Positions 1-8,287 are shown, numbered from the stretch's first letter. The stretch is DNA of 34,596 nt from Betaproteobacteria bacterium (GCA_019449455.1 JAGRPO010000199.1:1-34596); one strand, 5' to 3'. A program made the numbers and translations. Notes: generated by a model not told the origin, from the sequence alone.

Positions 1-1
1 C

Positions 2-184
2 GACCAGTTCGACCCGCCGCCGCGCAACTTCGCGTGCGCGGACACCGTCCGGGGCATCCCCGACGGGCAGCTCTTCTGGATCATCCGGTTCGGCTCGCCC
101 GGGACCTCGATGCCGGCGCACGGGAAGTTCGACGACGAGCGCATCTGGCAGCTCGTCCTGCACCTGCGGAGACTGGCCCGCTAG
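2..184 (+). CDS. C-terminal end of a c-type cytochrome (partial)
   Basis: Only the last 60 codons lie in the window; the frame is open at the left edge and stops with TAG at 182-184. The visible part reads like the end of a class I cytochrome c domain: a PPR-N-F stretch, then G-x-L-F-W-x-I-R-F-G, then GTSMPAHGKF, where the Met is the expected distal haem ligand. It closes with an aromatic-rich helix (IWQLVLHLRRL). The CXXCH haem-binding motif would lie upstream, outside the window, so the full domain structure is unknown. A periplasmic electron-transfer role, alone or as a domain of a larger enzyme, is inferred. The stop is 9 bases from the stop of the convergent Rieske gene. Confidence 0.8.
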   Translation, partial: DQFDPPPRNFACADTVRGIPDGQLFWIIRFGSPGTSMPAHGKFDDERIWQLVLHLRRLAR

Positions 185-193
185 GGGCCCGCG

Positions 194-1309
194 CTAGAGG
201 TGCTGCGCGAGCTCGCGGCGCATGAACTCGTGGAAGTGGACCATGCCGTCCTCCATCGGGGACTGGTACGGCCCGTGCTCCTCGCGGCCCTCGAGCCAGA
301 GCGCGCGGCGGCCTTCCGTCATGCGGTCGCAGATCTCCTTGTCCTCCACCGCCGTCTCGTCGTAGGCCTTCTGCTCGGCCTCCACGAAATCGCGCTCGAA
401 GAGCGCGATTTCCTCGGGGTAGTAGAACTCGACCACGTTGGCGCACTTCTCCGGCCCGCGCGGCCAGAGCGTGGAGACCACCAGGACGTGCGGGTACCAC
501 TCGACCATGATGTTCGGGTAGTACGTGAGCCAGATCGCGCCGTGGGGCGGCGGCTCGCCGTGGCGGAACTTGAGGACCTGCTCGTGCCACTTCGCGTACA
601 CCGGGCTGCCGGGCTGCGACAGGGACTTGTTCACGCCCACCGTCTGCACGCTCCACCAGTCGCCGTACTCCCACCTGAGGTCGTCGCAGGTGACGAAATG
701 GCCCAGGCCCGGGTGGAACGGGGCGACGTGGTAGTCCTCGAGGTAGACCTCGATGAAGGTCTTCCAGTTGAAGTCGTAGTTCACGACGTCGACGCGGTCG
801 AGGACGTAGCCCTCGAAGTCGAGGTCCTTCGCCGCGCCCATGGCGGCGAGGTCCGCGGCGATGTCGTGAGGCCCGTTGAAGAGCATCCCGTGCCACTGCT
901 GAAGGTTGCGCCTCGGCAGGTCCAGGCACGGGTGGTCGGGGAAGTGGGGCGCGCCGATGTGCCTGCCCTCGCTGTCGTAGGCCCAGCGGTGCACGGGGCA
1001 GGTGATCGTGCCGCCGGGGAGCTGGCCCGCGCCCTTGAGCATCACCGCCTGCCGGTGCCGGCACACGTTGGACACCATGTCGTGGCGGCCGTCGTTGTTC
1101 ACGAGCACCCAGCCGGGGCCGTGCTCGCGCCAGTCCAGCACGCGGTAGTCGCCTGCCTTGGGCGCCATCATGGCGTGGCCGACGTACCCGGGGCCCTGGT
1201 CGAAGAGGAGCTTCTGCTCGATTTCCGCCACTTTCGGGTCGAAATACCACGACAGCGGCAGGTGCGTTGGCGTGCGGGTGAGCGCCCGCTGGCTCGCCAA
1301 GTCCGACAT
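194..1309 (-). CDS. Rieske ring-hydroxylating oxygenase, alpha subunit
   Basis: A 371-residue Rieske non-haem iron oxygenase terminal component. The Rieske [2Fe-2S] ligands are C83-x-H85 and C104-x2-H107. The catalytic domain has NWKTFIEVYLEDYH, giving iron ligands H194 and H199, with D323 (in VEDKEIC) as the likely carboxylate ligand. The residue three before H194, which relays electrons between the two centres, is Glu191 rather than the Asp of naphthalene dioxygenase. Glu is also used by carnitine monooxygenase CntA and is found in choline monooxygenase-like enzymes. The substrate is unknown, and no reductase or beta subunit is adjacent. The start at 1309 is chosen over an in-frame ATG at 1351 because a GGAGG lies 8 bases upstream. 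Confidence 0.88.
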   Translation of the reverse strand: MSDLASQRALTRTPTHLPLSWYFDPKVAEIEQKLLFDQGPGYVGHAMMAPKAGDYRVLDWREHGPGWVLVNNDGRHDMVSNVCRHRQAVMLKGAGQLPGGTITCPVHRWAYDSEGRHIGAPHFPDHPCLDLPRRNLQQWHGMLFNGPHDIAADLAAMGAAKDLDFEGYVLDRVDVVNYDFNWKTFIEVYLEDYHVAPFHPGLGHFVTCDDLRWEYGDWWSVQTVGVNKSLSQPGSPVYAKWHEQVLKFRHGEPPPHGAIWLTYYPNIMVEWYPHVLVVSTLWPRGPEKCANVVEFYYPEEIALFERDFVEAEQKAYDETAVEDKEICDRMTEGRRALWLEGREEHGPYQSPMEDGMVHFHEFMRRELAQHL

Positions 1310-1317
1310 GTTCCAAA

Positions 1318-1322
1318 CCTCC
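1318..1322 (-). promoter_or_regulatory. Shine-Dalgarno that fixes the Rieske gene start
   Basis: On the minus strand a perfect GGAGG is followed by 8 bases and the ATG at 1309. It decides the start against the in-frame ATG at 1351, which has no comparable site. A TTATAT hexamer just upstream (about 1323-1328) is too close to serve as the -10 of a transcript carrying this site. Confidence 0.8.
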
Positions 1323-1528
1323 GATATAAAACCGAAAGATGAAAACCACACCGGGCTAATCGAGTCAGCTAGCTTTTAACTCTGCAGCTCCGTCCCGAAC
1401 CAGCACAGAATAAGAGCAGGCCAGTTTGCCCAAAGTTCCTTCATTATTCAAGGATTTCGGCTCGTCGCGTTGAGGGCCGTCAAGGGGCCGGGCCATGGGC
1501 GCGGACAAGCCGCGCGCGCGGCGCGAAA

Positions 1529-1557
1529 ATGACGAGGCGCGCCATTTGCGATAAGGT
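1529..1557 (+). promoter_or_regulatory. Candidate sigma70-type promoter of xseB-ispA
   Basis: ATGACG at 1529-1534 (four of six to TTGACA) is spaced 17 bases from TAAGGT at 1552-1557. A start site 6-8 bases downstream would fall at or just before the xseB ATG at 1566, so the transcript would be leaderless or nearly so. Alternatively AAGGTG at 1553-1558, seven bases before the ATG, acts as a ribosome site on a longer transcript. The two readings cannot be separated from sequence. Confidence 0.4.
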
Positions 1558-1565
1558 GCCGACCC

Positions 1566-1802
1566 ATGCCCAAGACGACCGTCCCTGCCGACGACATGGC
1601 CTTCGAGAAGGCCCTGGAGGAACTCGAGGCCATCGTGGCCCGCATGGAGGACGGCAAGCTCCCGCTCGAGGAATCGCTAGCGGCCTACCAGCGCGGGGCG
1701 GAGCTGCTGCGCCACTGCGAGGGCAAGCTCTCCGCCGCCCAGGCGCGCATCAGCGTGCTCGAGGGCGAAGCGCTGAAGGACCTGCCCGCGGCCGAATCGT
1801 GA
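1566..1802 (+). CDS. xseB: Exodeoxyribonuclease VII small subunit
   Basis: A 78-residue protein matching XseB in length and pattern: FEKALEELEAIVARMEDGKLPLEESLAAYQRG followed by a helix with LL-x2-C. XseB binds the large subunit XseA to form exonuclease VII, which degrades single-stranded DNA in both directions and acts in repair. It is largely an alpha-helical coiled-coil protein. xseA is not in the window, which is usual. The stop overlaps the GTG start of ispA in GTGA, so the two are probably translationally coupled. The xseB-ispA-dxs order is common in proteobacteria. Confidence 0.95.
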   Translation: MPKTTVPADDMAFEKALEELEAIVARMEDGKLPLEESLAAYQRGAELLRHCEGKLSAAQARISVLEGEALKDLPAAES

Positions 1803-2695
1803 GCGCCTCCGATTTCCCGGCCTGGTCGCGCGAGGTGGCCGGCCGCATCGAGACGGTCCTCGCCGATCTCCTGCCCCCTTCCCGCATCGCGCCCGCACGC
1901 CTGCACGACGCGATGCGATACGCGGCGCTGGGCGGCGGAAAGCGCGTGCGCCCGATGCTCGTCTTCGCCGCCGGCCTCGTGTCGGGCGCGAGTGCCGCCC
2001 GGCTCGAGATCGCCTCCGCGGCCGTCGAGCTGATCCATGCCTACTCGCTGGTGCACGACGACCTGCCGTGCATGGACGACGACGTGCTGCGGCGGGGAAA
2101 GCCGACCTGCCACGTCGAATTCGACGAGGCCACCGCGCTTCTCGCCGGCGATGCCTTGCAGAGCCTCGCCTTCCAGTTGCTGGCCGAGAACCGCCTGGCC
2201 GACGACCCCGAATTGCAGCTGCAGATGATCCAGCTCTTCGCGGTGGCCTGCGGGTCGCGCGGGATGGCCGGCGGACAGGCCATCGACCTCGACGCGGTGG
2301 GCAAGACCCTCACCCTGCCCGAGCTCGAGAACATGCACATCCACAAGACCGGCGCCCTCATCCGGGCATCCGTGCTCCTGGGCGCCCACTGCGGCCAGCC
2401 CCTCGACGCGGCGTCCCTGGGAGGCCTCGACCGCTACGCGAAGTGCGTCGGCCTCGCCTTCCAGGTGGTCGACGACGTCCTCGACGAGGAAAGCGACTCC
2501 GCGACGCTCGGCAAGACCGCCGGCAAGGACAGGGAGGCCGGAAAGCCGACCTACACGGCCCTGCTCGGCCTGGCCGAGGCGAAGAAATTCGCCGGCGAGC
2601 TCCTCGCCGAGTCCCACGACGCGCTCGCCCCGTTCGACGCCCGCGCCGACCGCCTTCGCGAGCTGGCCGACTACATCGTCAGGCGCGACCGGTAG
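1799..2695 (+). CDS. ispA: Farnesyl diphosphate synthase (polyprenyl synthetase)
   Basis: A 298-residue cytoplasmic prenyltransferase that condenses IPP with DMAPP and GPP to give farnesyl diphosphate for quinones and undecaprenyl carriers. The GGGKRVRP substrate-binding motif is near residue 45. The first Asp-rich motif is DDLPCMD (D87-D93), with the two-residue insertion typical of bacterial FPP synthases, followed by RRGKPT. The second Asp-rich motif is DDVLD (D225-D229), followed by GKTAGKD. The GTG start at 1799 overlaps the xseB stop and gives the family's usual length and N-terminus. The nearby dxs supplies precursor for the same pathway. Confidence 0.93.
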   Translation: MSASDFPAWSREVAGRIETVLADLLPPSRIAPARLHDAMRYAALGGGKRVRPMLVFAAGLVSGASAARLEIASAAVELIHAYSLVHDDLPCMDDDVLRRGKPTCHVEFDEATALLAGDALQSLAFQLLAENRLADDPELQLQMIQLFAVACGSRGMAGGQAIDLDAVGKTLTLPELENMHIHKTGALIRASVLLGAHCGQPLDAASLGGLDRYAKCVGLAFQVVDDVLDEESDSATLGKTAGKDREAGKPTYTALLGLAEAKKFAGELLAESHDALAPFDARADRLRELADYIVRRDR

Positions 2696-2789
2696 CGCCG
2701 GTGCCGCGCACGGATTTGAGGCCGCGCAGACGGGATTCGGCCAGTTGCGGCAAAATGCATGTCTGCGGCCCTCCGGCCGATGCCTGGCA

Positions 2790-4688
2790 ATGAGCGCTTA
2801 CCCCCTTCTCGAGACCATCAACGACCCGTCCGACCTGCGGCGGCTCGACCGCAAGCAGCTGCACGTGCTTGCCGAGGAGCTGCGCCGGTTCATCCTCGAG
2901 TCGGTGGCGCAGACCGGGGGGCACCTGTCGTCCAACCTGGGGACGGTGGAGCTCACCATCGCCCTGCATTACGTGTTCGCCACTCCCGAGGACCGCATCA
3001 TCTGGGACGTGGGCCACCAGACCTACGGGCACAAGATCCTCACGGGCCGGCGCGCGGGCATGGCGAAGCTGCGCCAGAAGGGCGGCATCGCGGGCTTCCC
3101 GCGGCGCGAGGAGTCGATCTACGACGCGTTCGGCACGGCGCATTCGTCGACCTCCATCTCGGCCGCGCTGGGCATGGCCGTGGCCGCGCGCCACCTCGGC
3201 AAGGACAACCGCGCCATCGCCGTCATCGGCGACGGCGCGATGACCGGCGGCATGGCCTTCGAGGCGCTCAACAACGTGAAGCAGTCGGGCGCCAACGTGA
3301 TCGTGGTCCTGAACGACAACGACATGTCGATCTCCGAGAACGTCGGCGCGCTGAACAACTACCTCGCGAAGCTCATGTCGGGGCGCTTCTACGCCGCCAC
3401 CAAGAAGACGGCCGACAAGATCCTGTCCGTCTCGCCTCCCATGAAGGAGCTCGCCAAGCGCTTCGAGGGCCATGCCAAGGGCATGCTCACCCCCTCCACG
3501 CTCTTCGAGGAGTTCGGCCTCAACTACACCGGCCCCATCGACGGCCACAACATCGACGTGCTCGTCGAGACGCTCGGCAACGTGAAGCGCCTCGAGGGCC
3601 CGCAGTTCCTGCACGTGGTGACGAAGAAGGGCCAGGGCTACGCCTTCGCGGAGGACGACCCGATCGCCTACCACGGCCCCGGCCGGTTCGACCCCGGCGT
3701 CGGCCTGGTGAAGCCCGCGCCGGTGGCGGGCGCGAGGCCCCGGCCCACCTACACGCAGGTCTTCGGCGACTGGCTGTGCGACATGGCGAAGCTCGATCGC
3801 CGCCTCGTGGGCATCACGCCGGCGATGCGCGAGGGGTCCGGCATGGTGCGCTTCTCGCGCGAGCATCCCGACCGCTACTTCGACGTGGGCATCGCCGAGC
3901 AGCACGCCGTCACCTTCGCGGCGGGCCTCGCGTGCGACGGCATGAAGCCCGTCGTCGCGATCTATTCCACGTTCCTGCAGCGCGCCTACGACCAGCTCAT
4001 CCACGACGTGGCCCTGCAGAACCTGCCCGTCGTCTTCGCGCTCGACCGCGGCGGGCTCGTGGGAGCCGACGGCCCCACGCACCACGGCGCGTTCGATCTT
4101 TCCTACCTGCGCTGCATCCCCAACATGACGGTGATGGCGCCCGCCGACGAGAACGAGTGCCGCCAGATGCTCTACACCGGCTTCACGCTCGCGGGCCCCT
4201 CGGCCGTGCGCTACCCGCGCGGGGCCGGCCCCGGCGTCGAGGCGCTCGTGCAGATGACCGCGCTGCCGGTCGGCCGGGGCGAGATCCGCCGCGAAGGCCG
4301 CCGGGTCGCCATCCTCGCGTTCGGCTCGATGGTGAGGCCGGCCCTGGAGGCCGCCTCCGAGCTCGGCGCCACCGTCGCCAACATGCGTTTCGTGAAGCCG
4401 CTCGACGAGGACCTCGTCCTGCGGCTCGCCACCACCCACGAGCTCGTCGTCACCGTCGAGGAGAACGTCCTCGAGGGCGGCGCGGGGTCCGCGGTCCTCG
4501 AGTCGCTCGCGGCCCAGGGCGTCGAGGTGCCGGTGCTCCAGCTGGGCCTTCCCGACCACTTCGTCGAACACGGCGATCCGGCGCAATTGCTGGCCGATTG
4601 CGGCCTCGATGCCCCCGGCATCGCACGTTCCGTTCGTGAAAGGCTATCGAAAGGCGATGCGTCCAAGAGACCCGGCATGGCGGCTTAG
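2790..4688 (+). CDS. dxs: 1-deoxy-D-xylulose-5-phosphate synthase
   Basis: A 632-residue thiamine-diphosphate enzyme of the MEP pathway joining pyruvate and glyceraldehyde 3-phosphate. The N-terminal domain has the TPP/Mg motif [16 protein letters not shown] (G147-D148-G149) with its partner Asn at N175 in LNDNDMSIS. The central domain has [15 protein letters not shown] with E370, the same number as the catalytic Glu of E. coli Dxs, and a GPTHHG motif. The C-terminal transketolase domain is complete. The start at 2790 (MSAYPLLE) is preferred over an in-frame ATG at 2745 because homologs begin there. The 94-base spacer holds CAAAAT at 2752-2757 as a possible -10 element. The downstream gene overlaps its end by 32 bases. 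Confidence 0.95.
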   Translation: MSAYPLLETINDPSDLRRLDRKQLHVLAEELRRFILESVAQTGGHLSSNLGTVELTIALHYVFATPEDRIIWDVGHQTYGHKILTGRRAGMAKLRQKGGIAGFPRREESIYDAFGTAHSSTSISAALGMAVAARHLGKDNRAIAVIGDGAMTGGMAFEALNNVKQSGANVIVVLNDNDMSISENVGALNNYLAKLMSGRFYAATKKTADKILSVSPPMKELAKRFEGHAKGMLTPSTLFEEFGLNYTGPIDGHNIDVLVETLGNVKRLEGPQFLHVVTKKGQGYAFAEDDPIAYHGPGRFDPGVGLVKPAPVAGARPRPTYTQVFGDWLCDMAKLDRRLVGITPAMREGSGMVRFSREHPDRYFDVGIAEQHAVTFAAGLACDGMKPVVAIYSTFLQRAYDQLIHDVALQNLPVVFALDRGGLVGADGPTHHGAFDLSYLRCIPNMTVMAPADENECRQMLYTGFTLAGPSAVRYPRGAGPGVEALVQMTALPVGRGEIRREGRRVAILAFGSMVRPALEAASELGATVANMRFVKPLDEDLVLRLATTHELVVTVEENVLEGGAGSAVLESLAAQGVEVPVLQLGLPDHFVEHGDPAQLLADCGLDAPGIARSVRERLSKGDASKRPGMAA

Positions 4689-5160
4689 CGCCGCGGCATT
4701 CCTCCTCGCGGCCACGATCATTCCCCCGGCCGCGGCCGACAAACCTTGCAGCCCGGCCGACATGGCCAGCGCCGAAAAGGCGATCGACAACGTCACCTCC
4801 TGGGCCGCGCTCGACCGCGCGGTGCGCGACTTCGGCCATTGCGACCGGGGCCGGGCCGCGGAGCTCTTCACCGAAGCCCTGCTGCGCGTGGTGATCGACG
4901 GATGGCCGAAGATCGGCGAGGCCGAGCCGTTCCTCGGCACCGACTCGCCCTTCCGGGCGTGGACCACGAGGCGCCTGTCCAGCTCCACGCTCTCCAAGGA
5001 GGACTCCGAGTCGGTGCGCGGGCTGGCCAAGTCCAGCTGTCCCGCGGGACGCGCCCAGCTTTGCGAATACTTCCGCGAGGCGCTCGAGTTCGGCAAGCCG
5101 CTCGTCATGCCGACACCCATCGAGATCGCGAAGCCGCCGAGCCCGACCGGCAAGAAATGA
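4657..5160 (+). CDS. Small exported protein with four cysteines, function unknown
   Basis: A 167-residue protein I do not recognise. From ATG 4657 it starts with a classical signal peptide (RPRDPAWRL, hydrophobic run, cleavage likely after PPAAA near residue 27), so a periplasmic location is inferred. The mature part has exactly four cysteines (C31, C62, C128, C136), enough for two disulfides, and a Pro-rich tail. An earlier in-frame ATG at 4609 would bury the signal sequence. The gene overlaps dxs by 32 bases and overlaps the following dehydrogenase in ATGA, which suggests translational coupling. No function follows from the sequence. Confidence 0.72.
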   Translation: MRPRDPAWRLSAAAFLLAATIIPPAAADKPCSPADMASAEKAIDNVTSWAALDRAVRDFGHCDRGRAAELFTEALLRVVIDGWPKIGEAEPFLGTDSPFRAWTTRRLSSSTLSKEDSESVRGLAKSSCPAGRAQLCEYFREALEFGKPLVMPTPIEIAKPPSPTGKK

Positions 5161-5939
5161 CGGGGCTCGCGGGAAAGGTGGCGCTCGTCACCGGCGCCGC
5201 CCAGGGCATCGGGCTGGCCTGCGCCGAAGCTTTCGCCCGCGCGGGTGCCAGCGTCGTCCTGGCGGACTTGAACGACGACGCCGGCCGGAGCGCGTGCGCG
5301 CGCCTGCGCGACGAAGGCGCGAAGGCGCTCTACGTGCGCTGCGACGTCTCCCGCAAGGCCGACGTCGAGTCCGCGGTCGCCGCCGCGGCAAGCGAATTCG
5401 GGCGACTCGACATCCTCGTGGCCAATGCCGGCATCGCGCACGCGGCCGATTTTCTCGAGCTGGACGAGGCGGACTTCGACCGGGTGCTCGCCGTGAACCT
5501 GAAGGGCGTGTTCCTCGCCGGGCAGGCGGCCGCCCGCCAGATGGTCAGGCAGGGTGGCGGCGGGGCCATCGTCAACATGTCGAGCGTGAACGCGGTGGTC
5601 GCGATCGCGAACCAGGTGCCCTACGTCGTCTCGAAGGGGGGCATCAACCAGCTCACCAAGGTGATGGCGCTCTCCCTCGCGCCGCACCGCATCCGCGTGA
5701 ACGCCGTGGGGCCGGGGACGATCCTCACCGACCTCGCGAGGCAGGCGGTGCTCGGCAACGCCGAGGCCGAGCGCAGGATCCTCTCGCGAACGCCCCTGGG
5801 GCGCATGGGCGAGCCCGGCGAGGTCGCCAAGGCGGTGCTCTTCCTCGCGGGCGACGATGCCTCCTACATGACGGGCCAGACGCTCTATCCCGACGGCGGA
5901 CGGCTCGCCCTCAACTACACCATGCCGTCGGCGCCCTAG
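5157..5939 (+). CDS. Short-chain dehydrogenase/reductase (SDR)
   Basis: A 260-residue classical SDR, probably a cytoplasmic NAD(P)-dependent oxidoreductase. The nucleotide motif TGAAQGIG is at residues 12-19, an Asp follows beta-2 (ADLND, favouring NAD), NAG is in LVANAGIA, and the catalytic triad is S143, Y156 and K160 (YVVSK). The C-terminal part has the usual VNAVGPGTI and a YMTGQTLYPDGG end. The start overlaps the previous stop in ATGA. The substrate cannot be assigned; FabG-like and sugar or alcohol dehydrogenase roles are all open. Confidence 0.88.
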   Translation: MTGLAGKVALVTGAAQGIGLACAEAFARAGASVVLADLNDDAGRSACARLRDEGAKALYVRCDVSRKADVESAVAAAASEFGRLDILVANAGIAHAADFLELDEADFDRVLAVNLKGVFLAGQAAARQMVRQGGGGAIVNMSSVNAVVAIANQVPYVVSKGGINQLTKVMALSLAPHRIRVNAVGPGTILTDLARQAVLGNAEAERRILSRTPLGRMGEPGEVAKAVLFLAGDDASYMTGQTLYPDGGRLALNYTMPSAP

Positions 5940-5949
5940 GCGGCCGCGC

Positions 5950-5955
5950 TACAAT
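5950..5955 (+). promoter_or_regulatory. Candidate -10 element before the tandem small exported proteins
   Basis: TACAAT lies 11 bases after the SDR stop. A GAAGGG ribosome site at 5972-5977 follows, seven bases before the ATG at 5985. I see no convincing -35 hexamer. Confidence 0.4.
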
Positions 5956-5984
5956 ATCGCACCGAAACGACGAAGGGTATCGCC

Positions 5985-6290
5985 ATGAAACGCCTCTGCC
6001 TCGCCGCCTCCTTCCTTCTCGGCAGCTCGCTCGCCTTCGCGCAGGCGCCCGAGGTCCCCAAGCACAAGTGCGAGCCCAGGCCGCAGTATCCCGGGCGCCT
6101 CGCGCTGGAGCGGGAAAGGGATCGCGTCGCGTTCCAGCGCGATATCAAGAAATACGAGACGTGCATCAAGGCATTCATCGAGGAGCGCAAGGCCGTCGTC
6201 GCCGCGCAGCAGACGGCCGTGAACGCGGCCATCGAGGAATACAACGCCACGCTGGGCGAGATCAACAAGCAGCAGCAGGAACCCAGGTAA
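5985..6290 (+). CDS. Small exported two-cysteine helical protein, paralog A
   Basis: A 101-residue protein with a signal peptide (MKRLCLAASFLLGSSLAFA, cleavage near residue 19). The mature part has KCEPRPQYPG, then FQRDIKKYETCIKAFIEERKA, then a long charged helix. C29 and C60 are the only cysteines of the mature chain. It is clearly related to the next gene, with the same order of motifs and the same 31-residue spacing between cysteines. I recognise no named family. A periplasmic, mostly helical protein with one possible disulfide is inferred. A good ribosome site (GAAGGG) supports the start. Confidence 0.75.
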   Translation: MKRLCLAASFLLGSSLAFAQAPEVPKHKCEPRPQYPGRLALERERDRVAFQRDIKKYETCIKAFIEERKAVVAAQQTAVNAAIEEYNATLGEINKQQQEPR

Positions 6291-6318
6291 GGCACCGGGC
6301 CTGCGGACCCTTCCTCCG

Positions 6319-6651
6319 GTGAAGCGCCTCGTCCTCGCGCTTGCTCTCGCCCCGGGCGCCATCGCGGCGCTCGCGCAGGCGCCCGACGCGCCCGCGATCC
6401 CCGCCGCCAAGTGCGGGGGCGCGCCCGCCTATCCGGGCATCAAGACCCTCGGCGACGACCGCGCGCGCGAGGCGTTCCAGGGGGAGATCAAGAACTACCA
6501 GGACTGCGTCAAGGCCTACGTGGCCGAGCGCAAGGCGTTCATCGACGCGAGCAACGCCGCCATCCGCGCGATCGTGGACGAGCACAACGCGGCCATGGGC
6601 CGGATCCGCGCGGAGCAGGAAGCCGCGATGAAGGCGCTGGAGAAGAAGTAG
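6319..6651 (+). CDS. Small exported two-cysteine helical protein, paralog B
   Basis: A 110-residue paralog of the preceding gene, starting with GTG at 6319 and a signal peptide (KRLVLALALAPGAIAALA). The mature part repeats the pattern: KC-x-G, YPG, FQGEIKNYQDCVKAYVAERKA, then I-x-DEHNAAMGRI and a Lys/Glu-rich end. C32 and C63 are 31 apart, as in paralog A. The genes are 28 bases apart and probably cotranscribed, consistent with a tandem duplication that has since diverged. Function is unknown. The stop is 10 bases from the stop of the convergent regulator. Confidence 0.73.
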   Translation: MKRLVLALALAPGAIAALAQAPDAPAIPAAKCGGAPAYPGIKTLGDDRAREAFQGEIKNYQDCVKAYVAERKAFIDASNAAIRAIVDEHNAAMGRIRAEQEAAMKALEKK

Positions 6652-6661
6652 CGCGCGGGCC

Positions 6662-8080
6662 TCAGTGCCGCGAGCCGTCGTGGCGAGGCGCCAGGGCGGA
6701 GAGCTTCTCGTAGAGCGTGGCGCGCGAGATGCCGAGCAGCTCCGCGGCAAGGATCTTCTTTCCGTCGGCCGCGGCGAGCGCGGAGCGGATGGCGTTGCGC
6801 TCCGCGTCGGCGACGATGTCGGCGAGCCTGAGCGTGGGGCGCCCGGCGGCGTGCGCCGGGCCGGTGAGCCGCGGCAGCACGAGGCTGAACTCCTCGGCCG
6901 AAAGCCGCGACGCGTCGGAGCGCATCGTCACCTGCTCGAGCACGTTGCGCAGCTCGCGGATGTTTCCCGGCCACGCATAGGCGCAGAGCACCGCGAGCGC
7001 CGTCGGCGCGAGCTCGCGCTGCGGCCGCCCGCTTCGCCGCGCGATGTCCTCGAGGATGTGCTCGCAAAGCGCCTCGAGGTCGGAGGCACGCTCGCGCAGG
7101 GGCGGCAGCTCGATGGGCAGCACCGAGAGCCGGAAGTAGAGGTCGGAACGGAATCGGCCCATGCTCACCATCTGGCGCAGGTCGACGCTGCTCGCCGCGA
7201 CGACGCGCACGTCGACCTTCGCCGCGCGATTCGAGCCCGGCGGCCCGACTTCCTTCTCCTGCAGCAGGCGCAGCAGCTTCGCCTGCATGCCCATGGGCAT
7301 GTCGCCCACCTCGTCGAGGAACAGCGTCCCGCCGTCGGCCTGCACGAACCTGCCGGCGCGGCCGCGACGGTCCGCGCCCATGTAGGGCGAGGGCGAGTCG
7401 CCGAAGAGCTCCGTCTCGAGGAGCGTGTCGGGAATGGCGGCCACGTTCACCCCGACGAAGGGGCCGTGGGCGCGCGGGCTCGCGGCGTGGATGGCCTGCG
7501 CCAGCACTTCCTTGCCGGTGCCCGTCTCGCCGAGCAGCAGCACCGTGGCGTCCGCCTGCGCCGCGCGCCGCGCCTGGCGCTTCACCTCCATGGCGCCGGG
7601 GGAGGCGCCGATGAAGCTGGAGAAGGTGTACTTCACGCGGCGCTCCTCGGCGAGGCTGCGGCGCGTGCTCGCGAGCTCGCGCTCGAGCTGGTCGAACTTG
7701 CGCACGAGCGGCTGCAGCGAGGCGAGCTTGTCGAAGAGCATGAACCCCGCCGCCCCGATGACGCGCCGGCGCTCGTCCTTCAGCGGCATGCGCATCACCA
7801 CGAAGGACTCCTCGCCGAACTGCATGATGTCGAGCAGCATCGGCTCGCCCGTGCGCACGACCTCGCGCATGAGGCTGTTGGGGATCACGTCCTCGACCAC
7901 GCGCCCCTCGGCCGCGGCGGCGGAGTCGAGGTTCAGGCGCGCGGCGTACTTGTCGCTGATCCAGACGATGCGGGCCTCGCGGTCGACGATGATCGCGCCC
8001 TCGCACAGGGCATCGAGCCCCTCGAACAGGGACTTCTTGGCGATGCGCCGGATGGCGTCGTGATCCTTGAGCCGTGGCAT
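6662..8080 (-). CDS. PAS-AAA+-Fis enhancer-binding-type regulator with altered GAFTGA loop
   Basis: A 472-residue regulator laid out like a sigma54 activator. A PAS-like sensor (about residues 15-115) and a coiled linker precede an AAA+ domain with Walker A GETGTGKE (184-191), Walker B FLDEVGD (254-260) and the arginine-finger region [16 protein letters not shown]. The C-terminus is a Fis-type helix-turn-helix ([16 protein letters not shown]). The sigma54-contacting loop, normally GAFTGA, reads SPYMGA (231-236), and the following segment is one residue longer than usual. The protein may therefore contact sigma54 differently or, like TyrR, work without it. No receiver domain is present, so the PAS domain probably senses a ligand directly. 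The divergent MgtA-type gene is a possible target. Confidence 0.85.
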   Translation of the reverse strand: MPRLKDHDAIRRIAKKSLFEGLDALCEGAIIVDREARIVWISDKYAARLNLDSAAAAEGRVVEDVIPNSLMREVVRTGEPMLLDIMQFGEESFVVMRMPLKDERRRVIGAAGFMLFDKLASLQPLVRKFDQLERELASTRRSLAEERRVKYTFSSFIGASPGAMEVKRQARRAAQADATVLLLGETGTGKEVLAQAIHAASPRAHGPFVGVNVAAIPDTLLETELFGDSPSPYMGADRRGRAGRFVQADGGTLFLDEVGDMPMGMQAKLLRLLQEKEVGPPGSNRAAKVDVRVVAASSVDLRQMVSMGRFRSDLYFRLSVLPIELPPLRERASDLEALCEHILEDIARRSGRPQRELAPTALAVLCAYAWPGNIRELRNVLEQVTMRSDASRLSAEEFSLVLPRLTGPAHAAGRPTLRLADIVADAERNAIRSALAAADGKKILAAELLGISRATLYEKLSALAPRHDGSRH

Positions 8081-8188
8081 GGGTATCCTCCCGCCGCTTC
8101 GTGGTTCCCGCTGGCGCCTGACGGGCGCCGGGCAGCTATTTCACCACGCTTTCGCCCCTCCCGAAGGCGGACTTGCGCCGCGCGCGCG

Positions 8189-8209
8189 CCACGGAGCCGG
8201 TTTCCGTGG
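8189..8209. repeat. 21-bp dyad in the regulator/ATPase spacer
   Basis: CCACGGA-N7-TCCGTGG is a perfect 7-bp inverted repeat in the 207-base divergent spacer, with its half-sites roughly one and a half helical turns apart centre to centre. This suits a dimeric Fis-type DNA-binding domain, so it is a candidate operator for the neighbouring regulator. A second inverted repeat, GGCGCC-N5-GGCGCC at 8113-8129, is less distinctive in such GC-rich DNA. Confidence 0.4.
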
Positions 8210-8287
8210 CCCGGCGTTGCTCGCGGTCAAGCGCTGCTGGAAACGGGGCGATAACCTGAAGGTCTCGGATCGCGTGGAGCGGCTCGC

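Larger units (their letters stand above)
1310..1565. other. Divergent spacer between Rieske gene and xseB, relatively AT-rich
   Basis: This 256-base spacer separates divergent genes and is the longest non-coding stretch in the window. Its left part (about 1320-1460) is clearly richer in A and T than the flanking genes and should carry the minus-strand promoter of the oxygenase. A small dyad, TCCTT-N8-AAGGA, lies at 1437-1454. The right part returns to high GC and holds a plausible xseB promoter. I see no small gene or RNA here. Confidence 0.6.

Noticed and set aside
2679-4586. A 635-codon open frame opposite dxs
   Set aside because: Low-complexity antisense translation with no motifs; dxs is full length with all catalytic residues.
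8207-8221. Sigma54 promoter upstream of the MgtA-type gene
   Set aside because: TGGCCCG and TTGC are present, but the GG and GC elements are separated by 9 rather than the strictly required 10 bases.
8081-8287. Magnesium-sensing leader (MgtA-type riboswitch or leader peptide)
   Set aside because: No proline-rich leader ORF and no recognisable element; the spacer holds only short dyads.
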